Shown in pieces: positions 14,836 through 23,376 of a stretch of 44,295 bases of DNA (positions within the stretch are counted from its first letter, which is position 1; each line of letters begins with the position of its first letter). The stretch covers positions 1-44,295 of the forward strand of contig NZ_JAUNVI010000023.1 in assembly GCF_030537745.1 (NCBI RefSeq). The letters are read 5' to 3'. A program made the translations under genes and the position numbers. The DNA comes from Ornithinimicrobium sp. (GTDB taxonomy: Bacteria > Actinomycetota > Actinomycetes > Actinomycetales > Dermatophilaceae). The notes below the pieces were generated by a model. The model was not told the origin of the DNA and made no database searches. It worked only from the letters and a program-made list of their open reading frames with translations.

Positions 14836-16293
14836 ATGACCGACCTGACCTGGCTTTCCACCCGAGAGCTCGCTGCCCTCATCGCCGATGGCGAGGTGAG
14901 CTCCCAGGACGCCGTTGAGGCACACCTGGCGCGTATCGAGGAGGTCAATCCCACGGTCAACGCGATCGTCACCCTCGATCCGGAACGATCGCTGGACCAG
15001 GCGCGCGCAGCAGACGCGCGCCTGGTCCAGGCCCGGCGCGCCGGGGAGGTGCTCCCGCCGCTGCACGGAGTCCCGATGACGCACAAGGACACGCACGACA
15101 CCGCTGGTATGAGGACCACGCTCGGCTCCCCCGTGTTTGCTGACCGCATCCCCGAGACCGACGACCTCATCGTCGCGCGGTTGCGCGCTGCGGGCGTGAT
15201 CAGCACCGGCAAGTCCAACGTCCCCGAGTTCGCCGCGGGCGCCCACACCTTCAACCCGATCTTCGGCACGACCGTCAACCCCTATGACCCGACCAAGTCC
15301 GTGGCCGGCTCCTCCGGCGGTGTGGGGGCTGCCCTGGCGACCGGGATCCAGGCTTCAGGGGACGGTTCCGACATGGGCGGGTCGCTGCGCACCCCGGCCT
15401 CCTTCAACAACGTGGTCGGGATGCGACCCTCCAACGGGCGTATTCCCCATACCCCTCCCAGCAACGCCTGGGGCTGGCTCGCGCAGAAGGGCTTCATGGC
15501 CCGCACCGTCGGCGACGTGGCCCTCCTGATGAGTGTCGGCGCAGGCCCCGATCCCCTCGGGCCGTGCTCCGTCCAGGAGCCGGGGAGCATCTTCGACCTG
15601 CCTGAGTTCGCCCTCGGCGCCGACTACCAGCCCGACCTGAAGGGCCTCCGCGTCGGGTTGAGCCCCGACCTCAGGGGGATGCTGCAGGTCGAGGCCGAGG
15701 TCAGTGACACGGTCCAGGCCAGCGCTGAGGTTTTCACCGCGCTCGGGGCCCTTGTCGACGACGGCATCCCCGACCTGAGCGAGGCGGACCAGGTCTTCGG
15801 CACCCAGCGCGCCTACGACTTCGTGGCCTACTGGGGTCCCGTCGTCCGGGCCGAGGCCGCCCGCCCCGGCGGCAGCCGGATCAAAGAGGCCGTGATCTGG
15901 AACACCCAGCTCGGCTTCGACCTGCGCGTCGAGGAACTCACCGCGATGGACGCCGCCCGCGGCCGGCTGTGGGCAGCCACCCAGGACTACTTCACTACCC
16001 ACGACGTGCTGGTGCTGGCCACTGCTCAGGCCCTTCCTTTCGACGCCACCATGGAGTATCCGGACGCCATCAACGGCCTACCCATGGAGAACTACCTGGA
16101 GTGGATGCGCGCGGTCACACTCATCTCCGCCACCGGGTGCCCGGCCATCTCGGTCCCGGGCGGTTTCTCCGCCGGAGGCCTGCCCATCGGCATCCAGATC
16201 GTCGCCGCACCGGGCAAGGACGTCGAGCTCCTCCAGGTCGCGCATGCCTTCGAAGCCGCGACCGGCCACCACCTGCGCCACCCCGAGATCTGA
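14836..16293 (+). CDS. Amidase-signature family amidase
   Basis: The 485-residue protein contains the Ser-cisSer-Lys triad of the amidase signature family: Lys84 in MTHKDTHDT, Ser159 in AGSSGG and nucleophile Ser183 in GSDMGGSLRTPA. The N-terminal helices (LSTRELAALIADGEVSSQDAVEAHLARIEEVNPTVNA, read as one segment over residues 8-43) are standard. The final segment, PAISVPGGFSAGGLPIGIQIV, also matches. It hydrolyses a C-N amide bond; GatA function is unlikely because no GatB or GatC is nearby. AAGGAGA precedes ATG 14836, and a GTG lies three bases earlier. It is the last gene of the operon. Confidence 0.88.
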   Translation: MTDLTWLSTRELAALIADGEVSSQDAVEAHLARIEEVNPTVNAIVTLDPERSLDQARAADARLVQARRAGEVLPPLHGVPMTHKDTHDTAGMRTTLGSPVFADRIPETDDLIVARLRAAGVISTGKSNVPEFAAGAHTFNPIFGTTVNPYDPTKSVAGSSGGVGAALATGIQASGDGSDMGGSLRTPASFNNVVGMRPSNGRIPHTPPSNAWGWLAQKGFMARTVGDVALLMSVGAGPDPLGPCSVQEPGSIFDLPEFALGADYQPDLKGLRVGLSPDLRGMLQVEAEVSDTVQASAEVFTALGALVDDGIPDLSEADQVFGTQRAYDFVAYWGPVVRAEAARPGGSRIKEAVIWNTQLGFDLRVEELTAMDAARGRLWAATQDYFTTHDVLVLATAQALPFDATMEYPDAINGLPMENYLEWMRAVTLISATGCPAISVPGGFSAGGLPIGIQIVAAPGKDVELLQVAHAFEAATGHHLRHPEI

Positions 16294-16317
16294 TCTCTGA
16301 GCGGCCGCTCGCAGATA

Positions 16318-17304
16318 ATGGGCCGCATGCAACCCGACCTTGTCGCCCGGGCGGGAGAGTCGTTCACCTTCGCGACCGAGCACCTCTCGCTCACGCCTGG
16401 GCCGCGGGGGGCTCGAGGCCAGGTATGGCGGTTAACGGCTGGTCCTGAGGTGTTCGCGCTCAAGCACGTGTTCGAGGGTGCGCCTCCGGCCCGAGGTGAG
16501 GTGGGCATCGAAATTGTCTTTGCACGGCGGGCGGCCGCAGCAGGAGTGTGCCTGCCGGCCAGCCACGCCGCTCGCAACGGGGAGTATGTCGTGCCGCTGC
16601 CCCACGGTGGGTGGCTGCGGCTCTACGACTGGCTCGAGTTGGGTAGTGCCGATCTGGCTGCGTCGGCGGAGGCGCTCGGCATCCTGCTCGCCCGTCTGCA
16701 CCGCTGCGCGCCACCAGCTGACCGCGAGCCCAACGGCGCACCACCTGACCGGTGGTACGCGGTCCCGCCGCCCAAGCACCAATGGGGGCCGCTCATTGCC
16801 AGGGCCACTGAAGCCGACATGTCTTGGGCTGCCCGGTTGGCGGCGGCGGTCGACCGCCTGCCCGCTCTGCACTCCATCCTCGCTTCCACCGACCCCGCCG
16901 GGATGCTGCTGTGCCACCGCGACCTGCATCCGGGAAATGTGCTCTCCGACGGAGACGGCGACCTCGTGGTCGTGGACTGGGAGGATGTCGGGCCCGCCGA
17001 TCCTGCTCAAGAGCTGGCCCGCGCACTGGTGGCCTGCTACGCCGACGGCCCACCGGACCTCGCGTCGATGCGGCGGGCGTATCGGTCATATGTCAAGGCA
17101 GACGGACCGGCCCGCGTGCGCTCGGAAGCTGACTTCACGTTGGTAATCGCCACCCAGCTGAACTTCCTCAGTCGCCAGGTGCATGTCGCTCTCGACCCGA
17201 CGGCCCTTGCACGCGACCTGGAATGGGCCGAGCTCGAGATCGATGAATCTTTGCGCAGCCTGCTGCCACCGGATCTGCCCACCACGATCCTCGACGCCCT
17301 CTAG
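16318..17304 (+). CDS. APH/choline-kinase-fold phosphotransferase
   Basis: The 328-residue protein has the aminoglycoside phosphotransferase fold. A nucleotide-lobe lysine lies in VFALKHVFEG near residue 49. The catalytic loop LLCHRDLHPGNVL is near residues 197-209, and the metal motif VVVDWEDVGPADPAQELA follows. Family members phosphorylate small molecules such as aminoglycosides, choline or homoserine; the substrate cannot be read here, and resistance should not be assumed. It starts 24 bases after the amidase gene (ATG 16318, with 16327 as alternative), so it may be co-transcribed with that operon. Confidence 0.82.
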   Translation: MGRMQPDLVARAGESFTFATEHLSLTPGPRGARGQVWRLTAGPEVFALKHVFEGAPPARGEVGIEIVFARRAAAAGVCLPASHAARNGEYVVPLPHGGWLRLYDWLELGSADLAASAEALGILLARLHRCAPPADREPNGAPPDRWYAVPPPKHQWGPLIARATEADMSWAARLAAAVDRLPALHSILASTDPAGMLLCHRDLHPGNVLSDGDGDLVVVDWEDVGPADPAQELARALVACYADGPPDLASMRRAYRSYVKADGPARVRSEADFTLVIATQLNFLSRQVHVALDPTALARDLEWAELEIDESLRSLLPPDLPTTILDAL

Positions 17305-17460
17305 GCGTCACTCGCCGGTGTAGTAGCGCGTAGGCGGTTCTGGGGTGGCGCTGCGTGGATGTCGACACTCCAATCCGATGGGGCCGTGCGCTCCGAATAC
17401 TGCTCGAGCCCGCGCCGACGACGACGCTGGTCAGCAGCATCACCCAGAGGAGAAAACCCC

Positions 17461-18111
17461 ATGAGGTCCACCGCACTTTTCGTCGGCGGAGTCGCCGTAG
17501 CCCTGACCGTCGCCACCGCAGGCATGGCCCAGGCCGCCCACGACACCAACCCTTCGCCCAAGGTCGCCAGCTACTCCTACTCACTGAACGCCGTCCAGGC
17601 GCCCTCGGTGCCAAACAGCAGTGCCTCGGGCATGACTCGCGTGAAGACGCTTCCCAACGGCAAGGTCCAGGTCAAGGTGGTGGCTGACGGTCTCATGGCG
17701 AACGCACCGCACGCCATGCACCTGCACGGCGTCGATGGCCCAGCAACCGACCTGGGCTGCCCCGGGCCGGCCGCTGACGCCGACGGCAACGGGTTTGTCA
17801 CGACACTCGAAGGACTCCCCTCCTATGGCGGCATCCTCGCCTCGCTGACCACCACCGGGGACGTGTCCGCAGCCAGCGCGCTGGCGCTGGATCGCTTCGC
17901 GGTCGCCGACGCCAGCGGTCACCTTAGCTACAGCCGCACCTTCAGCCAGGGCGACGCCCTCGCCAACGCGGACACGGTCCAGGTCGTCATCCACGGGATC
18001 GACATCAACGGGAACGGTGTCTACGACTTCGAGGCTGGCCCCTCGTCGCTGACCGACGCCTTCCCGCTCGAGGGCACCATCCCGGTGCTGTGCGGAGGTA
18101 TCGCAAACTGA
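17461..18111 (+). CDS. Secreted CHRD-like protein with calcium-loop motifs
   Basis: The 216-residue product starts with a signal peptide ending MAQA (about residue 25). The mature part contains HAMHLHG at residues 84-90, two conserved-looking cysteines (C100, C211) and two EF-hand-like acidic loops, DADGNGFVT at 107-115 and DINGNGVYDFE at 181-191. The layout resembles CHRD or Cu/Zn-SOD-like beta-sandwich proteins, in which the HxHG segment lies on a strand. The ribosome site GAGGAG precedes ATG 17461. Function is unknown; calcium binding is inferred from the loops. Two hairpins follow the gene. Confidence 0.75.
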   Translation: MRSTALFVGGVAVALTVATAGMAQAAHDTNPSPKVASYSYSLNAVQAPSVPNSSASGMTRVKTLPNGKVQVKVVADGLMANAPHAMHLHGVDGPATDLGCPGPAADADGNGFVTTLEGLPSYGGILASLTTTGDVSAASALALDRFAVADASGHLSYSRTFSQGDALANADTVQVVIHGIDINGNGVYDFEAGPSSLTDAFPLEGTIPVLCGGIAN

Positions 18112-18132
18112 CGCGAGCCAGGACGTCCCGGT

Positions 18133-18161
18133 GGGCAGGTCTGCAGGGGGGACCTGCCCAT
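18133..18161 (+). terminator. Stem-loop downstream of the CHRD-like gene
   Basis: TGGGCAGGTC (18133-18142) and GACCTGCCCA (18152-18161) form a perfect 10-bp stem with a 9-base loop, 21 bases after the stop codon. There is no T-run directly after it, so termination may rely on the second hairpin. Confidence 0.55.
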
Positions 18162-18188
18162 CTGGGACCCGGCCCCTGCCACCGACCT

Positions 18189-18214
18189 GACCCGGCCGCG
18201 CACTCGGCCGGGTC
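18189..18214 (+). terminator. Second stem-loop, probable intrinsic terminator
   Basis: GACCCGGCCG (18189-18198) and CGGCCGGGTC (18205-18214) form a perfect 10-bp GC stem with a 6-base loop. TTCCTATTG follows it, a weak U tract. With the stem-loop at 18133 it makes a tandem terminator between the CHRD-like gene and the next gene. Confidence 0.65.
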
Positions 18215-18231
18215 TTCCTATTGCCACCGCC

Positions 18232-18981
18232 TTGCGCCACCATCGGAGAGTGGCACGCGAGTTGAGCGTCGAGTCGGCCAAAGGGCCAGCGTCAGGATGG
18301 GTTGTCCGCGAGCTCGATTCGGGTGAGGCGGTCAGCTCATTCGCTACCAAGGCTGAAGCGGAGGCACATGCCCGATCGGTGTTGTCCAGCTCCGAAGACG
18401 GCGGAGTGCTGGCGATCCACCGCGTCGACGGGAGCCTGATCCGGCGCACCTCCGTCATGGGCAAGGGCGCACCCCCACCCCAGCCCGTGCCCGTTCTGGC
18501 CTCGCCGTTGACTCCGGCACGCGACGCCGTCATCCAGATCCACGGGGAGGGTAAGGCCGTCGACAAGGGTTTTGAGTGGGGTGCGGACTTTGCCGTGATC
18601 GCCTTCGGGTCCGCGACCTCGGCGTTCATCGCCCCGCCCGTGCTGGAAGCGGCCCGCAGCGGATGGATAGCGGTGGCACTGGCGACCTTCACGTGGACGG
18701 TCGGCTGGTGCGCCATCTGGTTCTTGGCGTTCAGCGGACGCGCAAACGGGGCTGGGTTGTTCATGGGAGCGGGGCCCCTCGTGTTCTTTCTCTCCGCCTC
18801 CATCGCGACGCTCATCAATCGCGGCGAGCTCGCGCTGGCTCGCGACGGCTCGATCTCACTGGCCGGCATCGTTGACAACGCCATGGATGCCTACGGCCCC
18901 CTGGGTGCGGTGCTGGGGTTGGGGATCGGTATGTGGATCGGCTCCAGGCTGGCCCGCTACTTTCCGGCCCGGGCTGCATAG
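18232..18981 (+). CDS. Membrane protein with N-terminal DUF2188-like domain
   Basis: This protein of up to 249 residues has a small beta-alpha domain near residues 20-75 (SGWVVRELDSGEAVSSFATK, AEAEAHARSVLSSSEDGGVLAIHRVDG), typical of DUF2188. It is followed by a linker with PPPQPVP. Three to four hydrophobic helices come next: FAVIAFGSATSAFIAPPV, WIAVALATFTWTVGWCAIWF, LFMGAGPLVFFLSASIATLI and LGAVLGLGIGMWIGSRLARY. The start is unresolved: TTG 18232 or GTG 18250, neither with a good ribosome site. Function is unknown. Confidence 0.6.
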   Translation: MRHHRRVARELSVESAKGPASGWVVRELDSGEAVSSFATKAEAEAHARSVLSSSEDGGVLAIHRVDGSLIRRTSVMGKGAPPPQPVPVLASPLTPARDAVIQIHGEGKAVDKGFEWGADFAVIAFGSATSAFIAPPVLEAARSGWIAVALATFTWTVGWCAIWFLAFSGRANGAGLFMGAGPLVFFLSASIATLINRGELALARDGSISLAGIVDNAMDAYGPLGAVLGLGIGMWIGSRLARYFPARAA

Positions 18982-19306
18982 GTCCGACGGGCTGGCTGGC
19001 GTCGCACAGGGACCCTGGCCTGGGCGGGCGTCGGGAGAGAACAAGCCCGAAGTGGCGCCCGTCGAATCCCCCACGGCTCCCCGCTGCGGCCCTACGCTGA
19101 CGCACGAGGGTCCGTCCGGCGCACGAGCGAGTGGGTGGGGCGGTGTCTTGGGGCAGGTGGCGAGAGCGGACGCGCAGGGCCCTGGGCAGGCGGACGGCAA
19201 AGGGCTGGCCGATCGTCATCGTCGCCTCTTCGCCGTGACGGCTGTCATCGGGCGCGTAGACGGCGCACTGACGTCGAAGCACCGGCGGGACGCTGTCTCA
19301 GGCGGG
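18982..19306. other. Region without convincing gene
   Basis: This stretch follows the DUF2188-like gene. One plus-strand frame stays open but encodes low-complexity Gly/Pro/Ala-rich sequence. No terminator, RNA or repeat is evident. Confidence 0.35.
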
Positions 19307-19510
19307 ATGGGCGACGTCACGTCCCCGATGCGTGCGGCCACGCCGCAGATCGCAATAGAGGTCGTGGCGGGCTGGGACACGGGGGTGCGCCCCATACTCA
19401 GGGCCTACCTCGCGCTGTACCTCGCCCTGATACTTCTCGTCGTCCTCACCCTCCTTCTGGTGCGGGCAAAGGTCGAGCGGCACGTCAGGGTCGCTGCCGG
19501 TGTCGGGTAG
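19307..19510 (+). CDS. Possible small single-pass membrane protein
   Basis: ATG 19307 would encode 67 residues, MGDVTSPMRAATPQ onward, with one strong hydrophobic segment, LALYLALILLVVLTLLLV, flanked by RAYL and RAKVERHVR. The transmembrane segment with a positive C-side supports a real protein. The ribosome site is weak and no homolog is recalled. It may pair with the next small frame. Confidence 0.3.
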   Translation: MGDVTSPMRAATPQIAIEVVAGWDTGVRPILRAYLALYLALILLVVLTLLLVRAKVERHVRVAAGVG

Positions 19511-19525
19511 CGACGTTGCAGCGGC

Positions 19526-19714
19526 GTGGTCTCCCGGCGAGCGGCGTTCTCCGCTCTCCGGTGGTCCGCCCTGGCCCTCCTTCCGATGGTTCTCATCGGC
19601 GTGGGGGTCTTCGCGGGCCTGCGGCGGCGAGCCTTTGCGGGTGTGGTGGCGCTGAGGGGCCAGGTCCTCGTCGTCGCGCTGCTGGTGGCTCTGTTTCTGG
19701 CGCTGCAGGGATGA
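19526..19714 (+). CDS. Possible small two-helix membrane protein
   Basis: A GTG start at 19526 gives 62 residues with two hydrophobic segments, ALALLPMVLIGVGVFAGL and VLVVALLVALFLALQ, separated by a basic loop (RRRAFAGVVALRG). It begins 15 bases after the previous small frame. Position and shared hydrophobicity suggest a two-gene unit, but initiation signals are weak. The following 19715-19853 holds nothing I can name. Confidence 0.3.
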   Translation: MVSRRAAFSALRWSALALLPMVLIGVGVFAGLRRRAFAGVVALRGQVLVVALLVALFLALQG

Positions 19715-19853
19715 CCAACGACAACAGGATGAGCACGAGCCTGGCAAGGACGACTTTCGGGGGGGATTGCGCCGCGAACAGCACGACGTCGTCGATCTGC
19801 CGGCCGATGTCTCGCCTCGCCCTGAGCCAAGTGGCCGCGCCTCGTCGGAGGAG

Positions 19854-22637
19854 CTACCTCACTCGGAAGGTCGCGGTGTGCTCCACCGGGTCGCCGCTCA
19901 CGGTGAAATGCAGGGCCCAGGTCCCAGGTGAGAGGCCGTTGGTCCGCAGGTTGTAGATGTAGGAGTCCCCGGCGTAGCGGAAGTTGCTGTCCGGGTTGGC
20001 GCTGCTTGCCACCGCCGCGGCCGAGCCGACCGTGTCGTCGATCTTGCGCAACCGCACGGCGTTCAGGGTGAGACTCGGGTCGGAGACATTGCTGCCCAAC
20101 GCGTCCGTGAGCCTCAGCTTGATCGGCACGGTGCTGCCTGCCTTGGCTGCCTTCGTCTCGTCATACAGCGCCGTCAAACCGTAGGTGACGTCGTAGGTCA
20201 CCGACGCACTGGTGAGATTGCCGGCCTTGTCGGTGGCCACGACGGTGACCTCCTGGGACCCGATCGCGGCCGTGTCCAAGGGTGCACCGTCCAGAACCGA
20301 ACCGACGCACTCGTGAACGCCAGAGGTCGCGTCGGCGCAGTCGTAGCCCGAGGTCACGGATTCCCGCAGCTGGTATTGGCGCTCGTCAGGCGTGCCGACC
20401 ACGACCGTCGGTGCCGTCTGGTCGATCTTCAGCGTCAAGCCCTGCGCGGCGCTGCGGCGGCCCGCCTGGTCGACGGCCCTGTAGTTGATCTCGTACACGC
20501 CATCGGCGGCTGACCCATCCGCGTCCTCGCCGAAACGGGCGGCTGCCTTCGCGCCGACGGTGTATGGCGTTCCGTCGCCTAGTTGCGGGCTGCTGTATTC
20601 GATGAGCGCGACCCCGGACCCGGCTGGCGTGTCACTCCCGTCGAACTGGACGTCCACGGCAGATCGGTACCAGTCGTTCTCACCCAAGAGACCGACTGCC
20701 ACTTCCGCCGTCGGGGCCGGCGGATCGTTGAGGTCAACCCTGGCATCGTGATGGAACGTCGAAGTGACGCCATACCGGTTGCTAGCGACGAAGGTGAGCT
20801 GACGCACGCCTTCGGACCTGATCTGCAGCGTCCAGCGATAGACGCCGTCGGCACCCAGATCGGCTGCGCAGGTGACCCCAGTGACGTCGGCGCAGTCCCT
20901 TCCGTCAACCGTGAGACTTGCTCCGACGAGGCCGGCCGCATCGGAGGCGCTCACCGTCAGGACTGCCCTGTCCGAAGCGCAGTCAGTCCCGTCGCAGACC
21001 CCGGTCAGCCAACCAGCGGCACCGCTGCTCGAGCTCAGCCCAAGGGCGGTCGGGGCCACAGCAAAGCTCGGCCCACTCCCGCTGAAGGACTCGAGGGCGG
21101 CCCGGATCTGGGAGCCGTAGACGCCGTAGCCGAACCGGTTGGGGTGCATCATCCCCTTCTGCTCCATCAAGTTCGGCGTCGGCATCGGGCCACTGCGGTG
21201 GATCCAGGGCCAGAGTGGCCCCTGGCTGCGCGCTGATTCGTAGGCCTGGACGATGAAATGGTCCATGGCGCAGTAGCCGTGCTTGTAGAACCGTTGCGAG
21301 ATGCCGGAGACGAAGTGCCAGCCCTTGTCCTGGTGCCGCGCCACCGCAGCCTCGATCGCCGCGTTGAGCGGCGTGACGACGGAATGACGAGCCCACTCGG
21401 CCTCGTCACGGTCGATGTGGGCCTTGGCGAAGTCGAAGGGAGTGACCGAGGTGATCTCGCCCAGTATCGAGGTGCAGGTCTGCCCCGCGCCGTCGGTCAG
21501 GGAATCTGGATATTCGGTGAGATAGACGTTGTCGATGACCAAGGCTGGCCTTCCAGCCGGGGCCGGGTCGGCCAGCGCAGCCGCTAGCCTGTCGTAGCGC
21601 TTCGGCAACGTGGCGAAGTCCTGCTCCAGACGGTCCAAGATCTCGGGTTGTTCGTGGCAACGGCCACCAGTGCCCAGGACGCGCGGCATGTTGTGCCAGA
21701 CGCAGTCGGCGATGATGTCCGCAAAGTGGGCGTCATTGCCGCCCGCACTCACGATGAGCGCATCGATGGTGCGACCGTTCGCCGCCTCCGCCAACGCCTG
21801 GATCTGGGACTTGAGATACGCGCCGCTCTGCGGTGGTTCCGTTCCGCGGAAGGGTGCCAGGATGCCGCTGCCCATGTGCGCGTCGCCCTCGTGGACCGTT
21901 CGGTCGATCGTCGCCCCGGAGCAGGCCAGCGAGATAAAGGTGACCGATGAGCGTCGGTCGCTGCGTTCGATGTCGATCGCAGCCTGCGCCGAGCCCGCGT
22001 TTGCCGAGCGGTGGCAGCGCTGATCCACCCATCGGGCACCCGCACTGACAAAACCCGCGTCGTCGAACCGCTGTGGCACGTCCGGGCTACCTTCCCCAGA
22101 TCCGTAGGAATCACCGATCGAGACGATGAACCAGTCCTTGACTGTGACGGTCTCGGTGACGGTCGTGGTGTCCTCCTCGGGCGTGGTGATGGTCATCATC
22201 ACTTGGTAGTCACCTTCGGCTGGGAAGCGGTGGGACAGCTCGCAGCCGTGCGTTCGGTCGGCGACCACCTCCCCGTCGATGGACCAGGAGTAGTTGTTCA
22301 GTGACGTGCCTGAGGCCATCTCCTCCGCCGTATGGCATCCATCAAGATCGAGGTCGAACCCGTCGGGGTTGACATAGGACTGTGCATAGGTGGCCGTCGC
22401 GGCGTCCCAGTGGTAGTCCACGATTCCGTCGCCGTCCGCGTCGCCGCCAAATCGGCTCGGCATGCTCCACTGAAACCCGGTGCGCGGTCCCGGCTCAGGC
22501 GGCTCCTCCCCAGGGTCGACAATGACGGGCGGATCGAGCGGGTCCTTCGGGAGAGCGCTCCCAGCAGCCGGCACGCCGAGGAGCAGGGTGAGAACGGCGA
22601 TCGACACAGTGAACTTTCGCGCGGTGACCTGGCTCAT
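19854..22637 (-). CDS. Large secreted SGNH/GDSL hydrolase with calcium-loop, PKD-like and C-terminal Ig/PxKF-like modules
   Basis: The 927-residue protein has a signal peptide (residues 1-28), a Pro-rich linker, acidic calcium-type loops (DADGDGIVD at 66-74; NPDGFDLDLDG at 90-100) and a PKD-like segment (about 113-167). An SGNH hydrolase domain follows, with nucleophile Ser177 in GDSYGSGEG, block III GGND at 299-302 and the C-terminal HPNRFGYG histidine near 505. After it come several Ig-like domains and a PxKF-like tail with VPIKLRL near 840. CHRSANAG in the SGNH domain is typical of actinobacterial lipase-like members. It is presumably exported and acts on an ester or glycan; the substrate is unknown. 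ATG 22637 is chosen because it opens the signal peptide. Confidence 0.85.
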   Translation of the reverse strand: MSQVTARKFTVSIAVLTLLLGVPAAGSALPKDPLDPPVIVDPGEEPPEPGPRTGFQWSMPSRFGGDADGDGIVDYHWDAATATYAQSYVNPDGFDLDLDGCHTAEEMASGTSLNNYSWSIDGEVVADRTHGCELSHRFPAEGDYQVMMTITTPEEDTTTVTETVTVKDWFIVSIGDSYGSGEGSPDVPQRFDDAGFVSAGARWVDQRCHRSANAGSAQAAIDIERSDRRSSVTFISLACSGATIDRTVHEGDAHMGSGILAPFRGTEPPQSGAYLKSQIQALAEAANGRTIDALIVSAGGNDAHFADIIADCVWHNMPRVLGTGGRCHEQPEILDRLEQDFATLPKRYDRLAAALADPAPAGRPALVIDNVYLTEYPDSLTDGAGQTCTSILGEITSVTPFDFAKAHIDRDEAEWARHSVVTPLNAAIEAAVARHQDKGWHFVSGISQRFYKHGYCAMDHFIVQAYESARSQGPLWPWIHRSGPMPTPNLMEQKGMMHPNRFGYGVYGSQIRAALESFSGSGPSFAVAPTALGLSSSSGAAGWLTGVCDGTDCASDRAVLTVSASDAAGLVGASLTVDGRDCADVTGVTCAADLGADGVYRWTLQIRSEGVRQLTFVASNRYGVTSTFHHDARVDLNDPPAPTAEVAVGLLGENDWYRSAVDVQFDGSDTPAGSGVALIEYSSPQLGDGTPYTVGAKAAARFGEDADGSAADGVYEINYRAVDQAGRRSAAQGLTLKIDQTAPTVVVGTPDERQYQLRESVTSGYDCADATSGVHECVGSVLDGAPLDTAAIGSQEVTVVATDKAGNLTSASVTYDVTYGLTALYDETKAAKAGSTVPIKLRLTDALGSNVSDPSLTLNAVRLRKIDDTVGSAAAVASSANPDSNFRYAGDSYIYNLRTNGLSPGTWALHFTVSGDPVEHTATFRVR

Positions 22638-22767
22638 GGCCCCACCCTGTCGGCGTCGGCCTCGGCAGACAACCGCCCAAAGGAGTATCACCGGACGCCA
22701 AAAGGATGACCCCGGTTGGTCGGACGGATGAGGGCATGACCCACGTGTATGCGGCAAGCTGCCGGCC

Positions 22768-22797
22768 TTAGACCGCCGGGTAGCACCGCGTTACGCT
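22768..22797 (+). promoter_or_regulatory. Candidate promoter of the DUF2867-SDR cluster
   Basis: TTAGAC (22768-22773) and TACGCT (22792-22797) are 18 bp apart. This would start transcription near 22804, about 40 bases before the first gene. It lies between this cluster and the divergent SGNH gene. The match is moderate. Confidence 0.4.
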
Positions 22798-22842
22798 CTG
22801 AGGGCACAGGCCCTATGCACCGACGGCACCCGAGGAGGTTGT

Positions 22843-23376
22843 GTGCATCTTCGTCGAGCGTTGCCAGCCTACGCACCTAGCGCCAGAGTGTTGCGGGACC
22901 GTCACACCACGCTCGTCGCCGCGAGCGCTGCAGGGGTATGGAGCGAGGTCGAACGGATCGGCGGAGCGACCGGGTGGCACATCCCCAGCGTCGTCTGGGA
23001 GGTGCGAGGGGTGGTTGATCGCGCCCTGGGCGGCCCCGGGCACACGAGGTGGCGGGGTAGCGAGCCGCTGGCGCCCGGCGTCCGCGTCGACTCATGGGTG
23101 GTAGAGGGGTTGGCGCACACACGCACCAGTGAGGAGGTGGTGCTGCGTTCGCTGATGAAGCTGCCGGGGACGGCACTGCTCTTGATCGGGGTGGAGGATG
23201 GTCCGCGCCCGGACACGTCCTGGTTGAAATACACGGTCCTCTTTACCCCATCAGGCCTGCTCGGCGTGATCTACTGGGCGGTTTCCTGGCCGGCACACGT
23301 CTTGGTGTTCTGGGCGATGCATCAAGGACTGGCCAGAGCGGCCGAGCGATGCCATCGCGAGGGAGGCATGCGGTGA
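22843..23376 (+). CDS. DUF2867-like protein
   Basis: The 177-residue protein matches the DUF2867 pattern: RVDSWVVEGLAHTRT, LRSLMKLPGTALLLIGVEDG, then YTVLFTPSGLLGVIYWAVSW and a final HVLVFWAMHQGLA helix. In other proteins this domain is fused to extended SDRs. Here it is free-standing, and an SDR gene follows two genes later. GTG 22843 has GAGGAGG five bases before it. It overlaps the next gene by four bases. The role is unknown; a lipid or quinone context is possible but not shown. Confidence 0.72.
   Translation: MHLRRALPAYAPSARVLRDRHTTLVAASAAGVWSEVERIGGATGWHIPSVVWEVRGVVDRALGGPGHTRWRGSEPLAPGVRVDSWVVEGLAHTRTSEEVVLRSLMKLPGTALLLIGVEDGPRPDTSWLKYTVLFTPSGLLGVIYWAVSWPAHVLVFWAMHQGLARAAERCHREGGMR

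Noticed and set aside
13401-15278. A long minus-strand frame of 625 codons over the M20D and amidase genes
   Set aside because: It is antisense to two clearly recognisable enzymes and resembles no protein family.
16318-17304. An aminoglycoside-resistance gene
   Set aside because: The fold fits phosphotransferases in general, but nothing specific to a resistance subfamily is visible.
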